A stretch of 32,443 bases of DNA from Bacillota bacterium (GTDB lineage: Bacteria > Bacillota > Clostridia > Peptostreptococcales > Anaerovoracaceae): assembly GCA_029006195.1 (NCBI GenBank), contig JAQXGH010000033.1:1-32443 (forward strand), given 5' to 3'. The notes under the pieces were generated by a model, which was not told the origin of the DNA, searched no databases, and was given only the letters and a program-made list of their open reading frames with translations. This document shows positions 17,458 to 24,758 of the stretch, one piece after another (positions within the stretch are counted from its first letter, which is position 1; each line of letters begins with the position of its first letter). The position numbers were made by a program, and so were the translations under genes.

Positions 17458-18183
17458 CTATTTTAGCAATCTTAAATCCCACTTGGAGCCGTTAAAGACA
17501 TCCAAATCAACCTTCTTCTCTCCTCCAGCAATAGAGTCTGAATATCCATCAAAAGTATACTGACAGAAAGTCCAGTCTCTTCCATCCGGCAAGTTGTCAC
17601 TGACATCAAAGTCACTGATCCAGATTCTATAATCATCATAATGACCGGAAATATATTTGCTGTAAATATATTTATTTGTATATATTATTGGCTGCATACC
17701 ATAATGATCTTCGAGTTCGGTGAGCATTTCGTCTAATATCTCATGCATCTTATCTTTTGATGGATGATCATATTCATAACTGCCATAAAACTCGACATCG
17801 ATACATGGAGGCAGCATTCCCCACGTTCTTTTAACTGTAGAAATATAATTCTGAGCCTGATCATGGCCGCTGCTATCGTAGCTTAAGAAGTGATAAGCAC
17901 TTATCCTCATAGGCGTCAGATTAGCAGCCTTCCAGTATCCTTCAAAATTTCTATCTACATAATCGGCTCCTTCGGTAGCCTTTATAAATGCAAAATCCAA
18001 ACCTTCAGAATGGAGTCCTGACCAATCAATTTCTCCCTGATATAGTGAAACATCAATGCCTTTGACATCATAATCCGTAGACTCACCCATATATATGAAT
18101 GAATAACGGATAGCGATAGCAAAGGCAAATGCCAGAATAACCATCAAAACAGTTAGAATTATCTTCTTATGTTTCTCTCCCAA
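17458..18183 (-). CDS. Membrane-anchored GH25 muramidase (lysozyme)
   Basis: Cuts the MurNAc-GlcNAc bond of peptidoglycan, outside the membrane. Residues about 8-31 form one uncleaved-looking membrane anchor after a short basic start. The GH25 fold follows: GIDVSLYQGEIDW (catalytic-face Asp at 44), FAFIKATEGADYVD, AYHFLSY, and the catalytic PCIDVEF with Asp129 and Glu131, ending with DLDVFNG. No cell-wall-binding repeats are present, so the anchor alone holds it at the membrane. The start is TTG at 18183 with AAGGGG just upstream, lying inside the methyltransferase gene (25-base overlap). Its position before the RND exporter suggests a wall-remodelling role for that exporter; this is inference. 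Confidence 0.92.
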   Translation of the reverse strand: MGEKHKKIILTVLMVILAFAFAIAIRYSFIYMGESTDYDVKGIDVSLYQGEIDWSGLHSEGLDFAFIKATEGADYVDRNFEGYWKAANLTPMRISAYHFLSYDSSGHDQAQNYISTVKRTWGMLPPCIDVEFYGSYEYDHPSKDKMHEILDEMLTELEDHYGMQPIIYTNKYIYSKYISGHYDDYRIWISDFDVSDNLPDGRDWTFCQYTFDGYSDSIAGGEKKVDLDVFNGSKWDLRLLK

Positions 18184-19088
18184 AATATCCCCTTATCAAA
18201 CCCTTGAATGGATTTATCAGAATCAGCCATTTCAAGTCTCTGCTCAGCCCAGATACAATACCTTGGATCCTTCTCGATTCCAACATAGTTTCTTGCGAGT
18301 TTTTTAGCAGTAACAGAAGTTGTTCCAGAACCCAGGAAAGGATCGAGAACAATATCTCCTCTATTCGAACTGGCTAAAATAAGCTTAGCAACTAATTTCT
18401 CAGGTTTTTGAGTCGGATGTGCAGTATTCTCAGCCATTGACCAGAACGGAACTGTGAGATCATCCCAGAAATTTGATGGACACGTATCCCTGAATCTTCC
18501 ATCATCAGTTTCTTGCCAGTCTTTAGGCTTACCATCCTGCTTATAAGGAGCAATCACGCGGCGCCTTACCTTAACATCATCAAGGTTAAAGGTATACTTT
18601 TCGCCATTAGTGGCGAACCAGATATCCTCCATACTGTTCTTCCAGTTAGCAGATGCTCCGCGTCCCTTTTCTCTTTGCCATGTGATCCTGTTTCTTAAAT
18701 TGAAATATTCACCTAAAACGCGTCCTATAATGAGGCTGCTTTCCCAATCACAGCATACATAAATGGACCCATCTTTCTTAAGCAAAGGCTTCACAGCTTC
18801 AATCCATTTCCTTGTATAGTCCTCATATTTATCAGAAGACATTTTAGAGAAAGAACTATCGTTAAAATTCTTATAAATGTTATATGGAGGATCCGCGATA
18901 ATAAGGTCAACAGACTCTTCAGGAAGCTCTCTTAGCACCTCCAACATATCTCCATTAACTGTTTTATTTAACGGCAATTCGTTCTTATATTCTCTTTTTA
19001 ACGAAGATAAAGTTAAACATCTGCTTAGATATTTCATTCCATCTTCTAACTTAGTATCTATAGTTTTATTACGTGTTGATTTAGTCAT
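18159..19088 (-). CDS. Orphan N6-adenine DNA methyltransferase (beta-type order)
   Basis: S-adenosylmethionine-dependent DNA methyltransferase. The catalytic DPPY (residues 66-69 in IIADPPYNIY) comes before the SAM-binding DPFLGSGTT (249-257), with HPTQKPEKL just ahead of the latter: the beta-class order of N6-adenine or N4-cytosine enzymes; DPPY favours adenine. The middle region is the presumed target-recognition part. I chose the ATG at 19088 (309 residues), which has GAGAAG 6 bases upstream. A longer TTG reading to 19127 would start upstream of the predicted transcript start. No restriction gene is nearby. It is the first gene of an apparent operon with the muramidase and RND exporter, and divergent to a TetR regulator. 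The recognition site cannot be read from sequence. Confidence 0.9.
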   Translation of the reverse strand: MTKSTRNKTIDTKLEDGMKYLSRCLTLSSLKREYKNELPLNKTVNGDMLEVLRELPEESVDLIIADPPYNIYKNFNDSSFSKMSSDKYEDYTRKWIEAVKPLLKKDGSIYVCCDWESSLIIGRVLGEYFNLRNRITWQREKGRGASANWKNSMEDIWFATNGEKYTFNLDDVKVRRRVIAPYKQDGKPKDWQETDDGRFRDTCPSNFWDDLTVPFWSMAENTAHPTQKPEKLVAKLILASSNRGDIVLDPFLGSGTTSVTAKKLARNYVGIEKDPRYCIWAEQRLEMADSDKSIQGFDKGIFWERNIRR

Positions 19089-19112
19089 TTTATTCTTCTC
19101 ACACAATGTTAA

Positions 19113-19141
19113 ATTGTAGCACGCCAAAAGATGTGATACAA
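19113..19141 (-). promoter_or_regulatory. Promoter of the methyltransferase-muramidase-exporter operon
   Basis: Minus strand TTGTAT (19136-19141), 17-base spacer, TACAAT (19113-19118). The transcript should start about 19106, leaving a short leader with the GAGAAG site before the ATG at 19088. It is the mirror image of the regulator's promoter. Confidence 0.7.
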
Positions 19142-19142
19142 T
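19114..19142 (+). promoter_or_regulatory. Promoter of the TetR-family regulator
   Basis: Plus strand TTGTAG (19114-19119), 17-base spacer, TACAAT (19137-19142) preceded by TGA (extended -10). Its -35 overlaps the opposite promoter's -10 and its -10 overlaps the opposite -35, so the two promoters occupy the same 30 bases. Confidence 0.65.
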
Positions 19143-19202
19143 ATTCTCACAAAATACAAGTCAAATTTTGGAAATACTGTATCACTTTATGAGGTAATTA
19201 TA

Positions 19203-19793
19203 ATGATTCATGTTAAAGATGACAAGCGTTCAAAAAAATCCGCCAGCCTTTTAGTTGACGGGTTAGCTAAGTGTCTTAAGGATAAACAGATAGAAAATAT
19301 AACCATATCTGACATTCAAAAAGCAAGCGGCGTTTCTCGTGCAACTTTTTATAGACTTTTCGATACTGTGGAAGATATACTGGCATACAAATGCGAAGAA
19401 CTTGCTCATGACTTAAAAACAAGATTCATGAATAAGGATAAGGATCCTAATGAAGATTTTCTGCTGTTTTCAATAAAATACTGGATCGAAAACAATGCAT
19501 ATATCGAAGCCATGTATAGATCAAACAGATCGGACATTTTCCAGGATGCTCTTATTAAAGAAACAGAAACAGATGATTTCACAATCGGTAGTTATACTTA
19601 TAATCAGCAAGTTGAGAGCGATGACATTACGATAAGGCTAAAAAAAGAATATATCCTCTCTTCTTTAATAGGAAGTCTCAGTTCTATACTTATGTGCTGG
19701 ATCAAAAACGGTCGTAAGGAAACACCAGAAGAATTATATTCAACATTCTTTGAGTTTGGTCATTTCATGGAAACCCTAAAAAACTCTAAATAA
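19203..19793 (+). CDS. TetR/AcrR-family transcriptional regulator
   Basis: A 196-residue DNA-binding regulator. The N-terminal TetR helix-turn-helix is clear: ENITISDIQKASGVSRATFYRLF at about 31-53, followed by the linker DTVEDIL. The C-terminal ligand and dimer domain (about 60-196) has no recognisable ligand signature. GAGG lies 8 bases before the ATG. It is transcribed away from the methyltransferase-muramidase-exporter operon, and its own promoter overlaps theirs within an inverted repeat. The simplest reading is an autorepressor that also represses the operon and is released by a compound the exporter handles or by envelope stress. That is inference from position and the TetR family's usual habit. 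Confidence 0.9.
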   Translation: MIHVKDDKRSKKSASLLVDGLAKCLKDKQIENITISDIQKASGVSRATFYRLFDTVEDILAYKCEELAHDLKTRFMNKDKDPNEDFLLFSIKYWIENNAYIEAMYRSNRSDIFQDALIKETETDDFTIGSYTYNQQVESDDITIRLKKEYILSSLIGSLSSILMCWIKNGRKETPEELYSTFFEFGHFMETLKNSK

Positions 19794-19794
19794 C

Positions 19795-19832
19795 AAATAA
19801 AAAACCGAAAACAAAATGTTTCCGGTTTATTT
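19795..19832. terminator. Bidirectional terminator between the regulator and tRNA-Leu(GAG)
   Basis: Stem AAACCGAAAACA / TGTTTCCGGTTT (19802-19813 with 19817-19828, one A-C mismatch, 3-base loop). The minus-strand reading ends in a strong T run, serving the tRNA; the plus-strand reading ends in a weaker TTTATTTAT, serving the regulator gene. Confidence 0.8.
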
Positions 19833-19833
19833 A

Positions 19834-19916
19834 TGGTGCGGCCTGCCGGACTTGAACCGGCACGGTCTCCCACACGCCCCTCAAACGTGCGCGTCTGCCT
19901 ATTCCGCCAAGGCCGC
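19834..19916 (-). tRNA. tRNA-Leu, anticodon GAG
   Basis: Minus-strand cloverleaf: acceptor GCGGCCT/AGGCCGC, encoded CCA (19834-19836), anticodon stem CACGT/GCGTG around loop TTGAGGG (anticodon GAG), a type II variable arm, and T arm TGCCGG-TTCAAGT-CCGGCA. About 83 bases with CCA. It reads CTC and CTT codons. Confidence 0.95.
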
Positions 19917-19944
19917 ATATTTGTGTTCTCGTGAGCACTATCTT

Positions 19945-19973
19945 ATAATACTTGAATTGCTAATATTTGTCAA
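19945..19973 (-). promoter_or_regulatory. Promoter of tRNA-Leu(GAG), embedded in the coaE end
   Basis: Minus strand perfect TTGACA (19968-19973), 17-base spacer, TATTAT (19945-19950). The -35 is formed by the last codons of coaE (Val-Asp-Lys) and the coaE stop lies in the spacer. Start predicted near 19938, giving a leader of about 20 bases. Confidence 0.75.
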
Positions 19974-20586
19974 CAACTATTTTATATATTTCTTCTAACT
20001 GCTTATGTAGATTATCGAGATCAGATGAGTTATCAATTATGTAATCAGATTTCTTTATTTTCTCGCTGTCATCAAGCTGTTTATCTATTCTATTCTTCAC
20101 ATCTTCTGGAGTAACTCCATCTCTTTTGCACACTCTTTGGATCTTAGTATCCTTATCAGCAGTAATGAGAACAACGCTGTCGCATAAAGTATCAACACCA
20201 GCCTCAAAGAGAAGCGGAGCATCAAGCAGCACTGCATTAACGCCCTGCCCCTTCATAGTGTCAAGTTTCTCGTGAATATCAGCTATTATTTTACTGAACA
20301 TTATACTGTTTAGTTTATCTGTCTTTTTGCTGTCCGTAAATACAACCGAAGCCAGTGCCTTCCTGTTCAGATTGCCATTCTCATCTAATATAGCTGTACC
20401 GGGAACACCCATTTCACCTTCAGGCCCAAACACTTCGTCTAAAGTCTTAAGAACCGGACTTCCATCTGCAGTAATTTCAGTACCGATTTTATCTGCATCA
20501 ATATGAGCAAAGCCCTTATCAACCAGGTATTTAGCCGCTGTTGATTTACCTGTTCCTATTCCGCCTGTAAGTCCAATTACTTTCAT
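19960..20586 (-). CDS. coaE: Dephospho-CoA kinase
   Basis: Last step of coenzyme A synthesis: phosphorylates the ribose 3'-OH of dephospho-CoA with ATP. It has the P-loop GLTGGIGTGKS at about residues 5-15, DADKIG near 30-35 (catalytic Asp) and the family motif LLDAPLLFEAG near 120-130, followed by KRDGVTPEDVKNRI of the lid. At 208 residues it is normal size. AGGGGA lies upstream of the ATG. It follows polA by 21 bases, a standard firmicute pairing; mutM, often between them, is absent here. Its 3' end doubles as the -35 box for tRNA-Leu(GAG). Confidence 0.95.
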   Translation of the reverse strand: MKVIGLTGGIGTGKSTAAKYLVDKGFAHIDADKIGTEITADGSPVLKTLDEVFGPEGEMGVPGTAILDENGNLNRKALASVVFTDSKKTDKLNSIMFSKIIADIHEKLDTMKGQGVNAVLLDAPLLFEAGVDTLCDSVVLITADKDTKIQRVCKRDGVTPEDVKNRIDKQLDDSEKIKKSDYIIDNSSDLDNLHKQLEEIYKIVVDKY

Positions 20587-20607
20587 TAGTGTCCCCTACT
20601 TCATTTA

Positions 20608-23280
20608 TTACTTAAGATCGTACCAGTTAACACCTTCATTAAGGTCTGCCTTTAGATCAACCTTCATTTCCAGTGCTGATTCCATATTTTCTACCAATAA
20701 TTTCTTAACGATTTCCTTTTCATCAGGATAAGTATTGATGATAAGTTCATCGTGGATCTGTAAGATCAGCCTAGATTTAAGATTATTTTCACGAAGAGCC
20801 TTGTCCACCTTTATCATAGCGATTTTGATAATATCAGCAGCGCTACCCTGAACAGGTGTATTCATCGCAAGTCTTTCTCCAACCTGCCTAACCATATACT
20901 GAGAAGCCTTAATTTCCTTTATGAAGCGTTTTCTTCCCATAATAGTGGTTACATATCCATTAGCCTTACAGAATTCCACAGAATCATCCATAAACTTTTT
21001 AACAGCTGCATGTTTAAGGAAATATGTTGAAATGTAGTTTTCTGCGTCTTTTCTTGTTATATGAAGCTCAGTTGATAAGCCAAAAGCGCTCATGCCATAT
21101 ATTACGCCGAAGTTTACAGCCTTTGCACGACTACGTTCTTCGAGAGTGATCTGATCTTCAGGCACACCTAAAACGTTAGCAGCTGTAGCTCTATGAATAT
21201 CTTCGCCGTTATTAAATGCATCAATAAGGACCTGATCGCCTGACATGTGCGCGAGAACTCTAAGCTCGATCTGTGAATAGTCGGCGCCAAGGAGCACGCA
21301 TTCTTCACTTTCTGGAACAAAGGCCTTACGCAGCTTTCTTCCAAGCTCTTGTCTAATAGGAATATTCTGAAGGTTCGGCTCTGTACAGCTGAGTCTACCT
21401 GTAGCAGCTACTGTTTGCTGGAAATGAGCATGAATCTTACCATCCTGTGAATTGATAAGAGGAATCAGTCCGTCAATATAAGTACTCTTAAGTTTAGAAA
21501 GTGTTCTATATTCCAAAACTGCCGGAACGATCGGATGATCGTTTTTGATTTTTTCCAAAACTTCAGCGCTGGTTGAGTATCCCCTCTTTGTCTTTTTGCC
21601 ATGAGGAAGCTGAAGTTTTTCGAAAAGAATATCTCCGAGCTGTATAGGTGAGTTGATGTTGAATTCTTCACCTGCCATTTCATGAACAGAAGCAGCCAGC
21701 TTATCGATTTCTTCTGAAAGCACCTTACCAAATTCAGTTAAATAGCCGCTATCAGCCTTGAAGCCTTCCTTCTCCATTCCGGCCATGACTTTGATAAGAG
21801 GCAGTTCGATTTCATATAAAACTTCTGTAAGCCCTTCATCTGAGATTTTGGCCTTCTGAATCTGTGCCATATTAAGTGAAGCAGCGCATAACTTTTTGCC
21901 ATATTCTGCAAAAGCTGCAGAGTTATCATCAAATAAACTTATCTGACCATTTGCAGCCAGAATATCCTTTTCACTTTCTATAGAGATGTGAAGATATTCG
22001 TTAGCAAGTGCCGTAATATCATAATTACTTCTACCTGAATCCAGGACGTACTGTGCTATAGCAGTATCAAAAGAAGTATCTAACTTCTGAGCGCCAAGAG
22101 ACATAAGCATAAAGTAATCATCTATGAGATCATGACCTACAAATGAAATATCCAGATCATCAAGCCATTCGCCAGCCTTAGCTACAGCTTCTCCCTTAAT
22201 ATAGTAGAAGTTCTCATTATTTATAAGTGCAATACCGTCAATTACAGGCTTATCAACATGGCTGTTATCGCCAAAAACTTTGATCGCAGTGTCTCCTGTA
22301 ATTGAAATGCTCTTAAGGCCATCTTCATCTGAAATAATTGTTTCGGTAAGCTTATCCACGTCACAGATAATTTCCATCTCTGCCATTGGCTCAGCTTTTA
22401 CTGAATTCGAAACACCGCTCTTACTTAGTTTACTTAAGAAACGATTGAATTCAAGCTTAGTATAAAGCTCAATAAGCTTATCGTAATCAGGATCTTCAAT
22501 TTTATATTCTTCAATATCTATGTCCATAGGAACATTAACATTGATTGTAGCCAGCTTCTTGCTGAGCATCGCCAGCTGCGCATTGTCCTCAACTTTCTTC
22601 TTGAGACCCGCTGGCTTAACTGTATCAACATCCCTGATAATATTCTCTACGCTGCCGTACTGCTGAATAAGTTTAGTCGCAGTCTTATCGCCAATGCCTG
22701 GAATACCAGGAATGTTATCCGATGAATCACCAGCCAGCCCCTTGTAATCGATAAGCTGAAGAGGTTCGAAACCGTAAGCCTGACAGAATGAATCGTGATC
22801 ATATAAATCAAAATCTGTCACACCACGTTTAGTGTAAATGATTTTAGTAATATCAGTAGCAAGCTGCAGCTGGTCTCTATCTCCAGTTACAATTATAGGT
22901 TCCAGGCCCAAAGCTTCGGCCTTTCTGGCAACAGTACCGATTATATCGTCTGCTTCAAAACCTTCAAACTCTGTTCTGCTAATCTTAAGAGCATCGAGCA
23001 CGTCCTTAAGAAGCGGTATCTGCATAGCGAGTTCAGGTGGCATTTTCTTACGCCCAGCCTTATACTCTTCGTAAGCCTTGTGTCTGAAAGTTGGAGCTTT
23101 CATATCAAACGCTATGAGCATATATGAAGGTTCGTAGTCTTTCTTGATCTTTTCGATCATATTGATAAAACCAAAAATTGCATGAGTGTATATTCCCTCA
23201 TTTGTTATCATAGGGGTCCTCATTGCATAAAAAGCTCTATTGATTAAACTGTTACCATCTATAATTGTAATTCTTTTCAT
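20608..23280 (-). CDS. polA: DNA polymerase I (5' nuclease plus polymerase; proofreading domain degenerate)
   Basis: Fills gaps and removes RNA primers in replication and repair. 890 residues. The N-terminal 5'-3' nuclease (about 1-290) has the acidic sites IDGNSLINRAFYA, EADDIIGT, VTGDRDQLQL and GDSSDNIPGIPGIG. The middle domain (about 300-480) occupies the place of the 3'-5' exonuclease, but the DxE motif and the YxxxD motif are not recognisable, so proofreading is probably lost, as in Bacillus and Thermus enzymes. The polymerase part has motif A DYSQIELRVLAH, motif B RAKAVNFGVIYG and motif C QIHDELI. The ATG shares one base with the cdd stop (TAATG), so translation is coupled to cdd. Confidence 0.96.
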   Translation of the reverse strand: MKRITIIDGNSLINRAFYAMRTPMITNEGIYTHAIFGFINMIEKIKKDYEPSYMLIAFDMKAPTFRHKAYEEYKAGRKKMPPELAMQIPLLKDVLDALKISRTEFEGFEADDIIGTVARKAEALGLEPIIVTGDRDQLQLATDITKIIYTKRGVTDFDLYDHDSFCQAYGFEPLQLIDYKGLAGDSSDNIPGIPGIGDKTATKLIQQYGSVENIIRDVDTVKPAGLKKKVEDNAQLAMLSKKLATINVNVPMDIDIEEYKIEDPDYDKLIELYTKLEFNRFLSKLSKSGVSNSVKAEPMAEMEIICDVDKLTETIISDEDGLKSISITGDTAIKVFGDNSHVDKPVIDGIALINNENFYYIKGEAVAKAGEWLDDLDISFVGHDLIDDYFMLMSLGAQKLDTSFDTAIAQYVLDSGRSNYDITALANEYLHISIESEKDILAANGQISLFDDNSAAFAEYGKKLCAASLNMAQIQKAKISDEGLTEVLYEIELPLIKVMAGMEKEGFKADSGYLTEFGKVLSEEIDKLAASVHEMAGEEFNINSPIQLGDILFEKLQLPHGKKTKRGYSTSAEVLEKIKNDHPIVPAVLEYRTLSKLKSTYIDGLIPLINSQDGKIHAHFQQTVAATGRLSCTEPNLQNIPIRQELGRKLRKAFVPESEECVLLGADYSQIELRVLAHMSGDQVLIDAFNNGEDIHRATAANVLGVPEDQITLEERSRAKAVNFGVIYGMSAFGLSTELHITRKDAENYISTYFLKHAAVKKFMDDSVEFCKANGYVTTIMGRKRFIKEIKASQYMVRQVGERLAMNTPVQGSAADIIKIAMIKVDKALRENNLKSRLILQIHDELIINTYPDEKEIVKKLLVENMESALEMKVDLKADLNEGVNWYDLK

Positions 23281-23705
23281 TATTTATCTCTTTCTGGTTT
23301 AAGAACAAATCCCATAGGCATTAATTCATCAAGTGATCTGATGTTAATTACCCCGTTATTTTTTGTTATAACAGCAATGTGTGGTGAAAATTCTAACATA
23401 AATTGCCTGCAAATTCCACAAGGAACAGCTTCTTCATCACCTGCTGAAATTGCTATTGCTGCAAATTCGAAGCCTCTATTAATTGCTCCATCTGATATAG
23501 CGCATGCGAAAGCAGATCTCTCAGCACATATAGTTGCACCGTATGATGAGTTTTCGATATTTACGCCTGTGTAGATTTTTTCGCTGTTATCTTTAACAGC
23601 TAAAAGAGCAGCGCCTACATTAAATTTAGAAAAAGGCGCATAAGCGTTTTTGCGAGCGCCTTCAGCCTTTGCATATAAATTTTCACTTATAGCTTTAATA
23701 TCCAT
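23280..23705 (-). CDS. cdd: Cytidine deaminase
   Basis: Deaminates cytidine and deoxycytidine to uridine forms in pyrimidine salvage. It is 141 residues, the size of the homotetrameric class. Zinc and catalytic residues are intact: NIENSSYGATICAERSA (C-A-E near 55-57) and PCGICRQFMLEF (PCxxC near 95-99). The N-terminal KNAYAPFSKFNVGAALL is typical. A good AGAGGG site precedes the ATG. It follows the FNT gene by 20 bases and overlaps the polA start by one base. Confidence 0.95.
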   Translation of the reverse strand: MDIKAISENLYAKAEGARKNAYAPFSKFNVGAALLAVKDNSEKIYTGVNIENSSYGATICAERSAFACAISDGAINRGFEFAAIAISAGDEEAVPCGICRQFMLEFSPHIAVITKNNGVINIRSLDELMPMGFVLKPERDK

Positions 23706-23725
23706 AATATATCCCTCTAAAAATG

Positions 23726-24544
23726 CTAAGCTTTTCTATGGATAAGCCAATAGAACATTGCAACAAAACCGCCACCGCCGACAATGTTACCAAGTGTTAC
23801 AGGTATAAGATTTTTGACTACAAAGCCATAAACATTAAGCCCTGAAGTGTCCAGCGAGAGCAAATTAACATAGGCGTCGTTTTGTGCAGCGAGAATTCCG
23901 GCAGGAATAAAGTACATGTTAGCAACACTGTGTTCGAAACCGGAAAGTACGAATACCATAATTACGAACCACATTGCCAGAATTTTGCCTGCAGCATTGT
24001 CAGCACCTGTTGCCATCCAGACAGCCAGGCATACGAGCCAGTTACACAGAACGCCAAGGATAAATGCTCTACCGAATGAAAGATTACATTTGCCAATAGC
24101 AGCTTTGACAGTCATTGCACCCAGAAGTCCATCGCCAGTGTCGAGCTGACCTGACCAGTGAATGCAAAGCACAATAATCATAGCCCCAACGAAGTTACCT
24201 AAATATACAATAGCCCAATTCTTGAAAACACCTGATAATTTAATTTTCTTATCAGCAACACCAGCAAACATCATACAGTTGCCAGTGAAGAGCTCAGCGC
24301 CGCAAAGTACAACAAGCATAAGGCCAACCGGGAATACCATGCCAGCTACAAATTTACCCAGGCCAACTGTTGCCGGATTTGAAGTAAGGTTGAATGAAGC
24401 AAGTGTCGAACCTTCTGCTCCAAAGGCTATAAACGCTCCCGCTAAGACAGCCAGTAAAAATAGTTTTGTTACGCTTGAGTTTGCTTTCGCGATGGATGAA
24501 TCTGATACTTTCTCAAGAATTTCACTAGATGTAAGAACTTTCAC
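23726..24544 (-). CDS. Formate/nitrite-type (FNT) channel protein
   Basis: Pentameric membrane channel of the FNT family that moves formate, nitrite or related small anions. 272 residues with six membrane segments. Both family signatures are visible: CGAELFTGNCMM near 81-92, and GFEHSVANMYFIPAGI near 200-215 containing the central pore histidine. A conserved Lys sits in the AIGKCNLSF loop. FocA, NirC and HSC subtypes cannot be told apart safely. In a fermentative anaerobe formate is the likeliest substrate (inference). The start codon is GTG at 24544 with AAAGGAG 10 bases upstream. It begins only about 20 bases after the predicted 6S RNA 3' end, so its transcript may begin at the 6S promoter. 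It leads an FNT-cdd-polA-coaE operon. Confidence 0.92.
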   Translation of the reverse strand: MKVLTSSEILEKVSDSSIAKANSSVTKLFLLAVLAGAFIAFGAEGSTLASFNLTSNPATVGLGKFVAGMVFPVGLMLVVLCGAELFTGNCMMFAGVADKKIKLSGVFKNWAIVYLGNFVGAMIIVLCIHWSGQLDTGDGLLGAMTVKAAIGKCNLSFGRAFILGVLCNWLVCLAVWMATGADNAAGKILAMWFVIMVFVLSGFEHSVANMYFIPAGILAAQNDAYVNLLSLDTSGLNVYGFVVKNLIPVTLGNIVGGGGFVAMFYWLIHRKA

Positions 24545-24563
24545 TTTATTATTTCTCCTTTAA

Positions 24564-24752
24564 AAAATAATTCCCGACGTGCCGTTAGGGATATAATTCA
24601 CGCCCTAACCTAAGTTAGGTGGGTACCCTGTCTTTGACTTCTGTCTTCCTGTACAAGCAGGCCTGACATATTTCAAATGAACAATCGGATTCCCTATGTG
24701 ATAATGTAGGTTGAATTATATTACCCATTACGAACACATCAGGAGATGTTGT
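24564..24752 (-). ncRNA. ssrS: 6S RNA (ssrS/bsrA-type), predicted
   Basis: Regulatory RNA that mimics an open promoter and binds the housekeeping RNA polymerase. I found it by folding the gene-less stretch by eye on the minus strand. The closing stem pairs TCCTGATGTG (24735-24744) with CACGTCGGGA (24572-24581), 10 pairs including two G-U. The second stem pairs 24712-24726 with 24588-24600, 13 pairs around a 2-base bulge. A large central bubble follows. Its 3' side holds the hairpin CCTAAC-TTAG-GTTAGG (24604-24619) in a CCCACCT context, as in known 6S RNAs. The terminal rod continues with TTTGA/TCAAA, TGTC/GACA and CCTG/CAGG and a 6-base loop. The length of about 189 bases fits the family, a promoter is correctly placed, and a T run ends it. 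Confidence 0.8.
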
Positions 24753-24758
24753 ACCTAT

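Larger units (their letters stand above)
19113..19185. promoter_or_regulatory. Inverted-repeat operator region, probable TetR binding sites
   Basis: ATTGTAGCAC (19113-19122) and GTGATACAAT (19133-19142) are inverted copies matching at 9 of 10 positions, 10 bases apart. A third half-site, TGTATCAC (19178-19185), is an exact inverted copy of GTGATACA (19133-19140) and lies in the regulator's leader. The repeat spans both promoters, so one bound dimer could silence both directions. The assignment to the adjacent TetR protein is inference. Confidence 0.6.

Noticed and set aside
18159-19088. A restriction-modification system
   Set aside because: No restriction endonuclease or specificity gene is adjacent; the methyltransferase appears orphan.
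19089-19127. Longer methyltransferase starting at TTG (19127)
   Set aside because: That start would lie upstream of the predicted transcript start and over the -10 box, while the ATG at 19088 has a good ribosome site.
13784-19916. A mobile element or integrated island with att sites
   Set aside because: No integrase, transposase or phage gene is seen, and I found no direct repeat of a tRNA end at the opposite border; only the tRNA bracketing remains as a hint.
24162-24563. Plus-strand open frame of 133 codons opposite the FNT gene
   Set aside because: The minus-strand FNT protein has clear family signatures; the plus frame has none and no start signals.
24564-24752. A riboswitch (ZTP/pfl or folate type) ahead of the FNT gene
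   Set aside because: The region can form alternative stems sharing GTTAGG, which looks switch-like, but the conserved cores of those riboswitches are absent and the long-range closing stem and bubble fit 6S RNA better.
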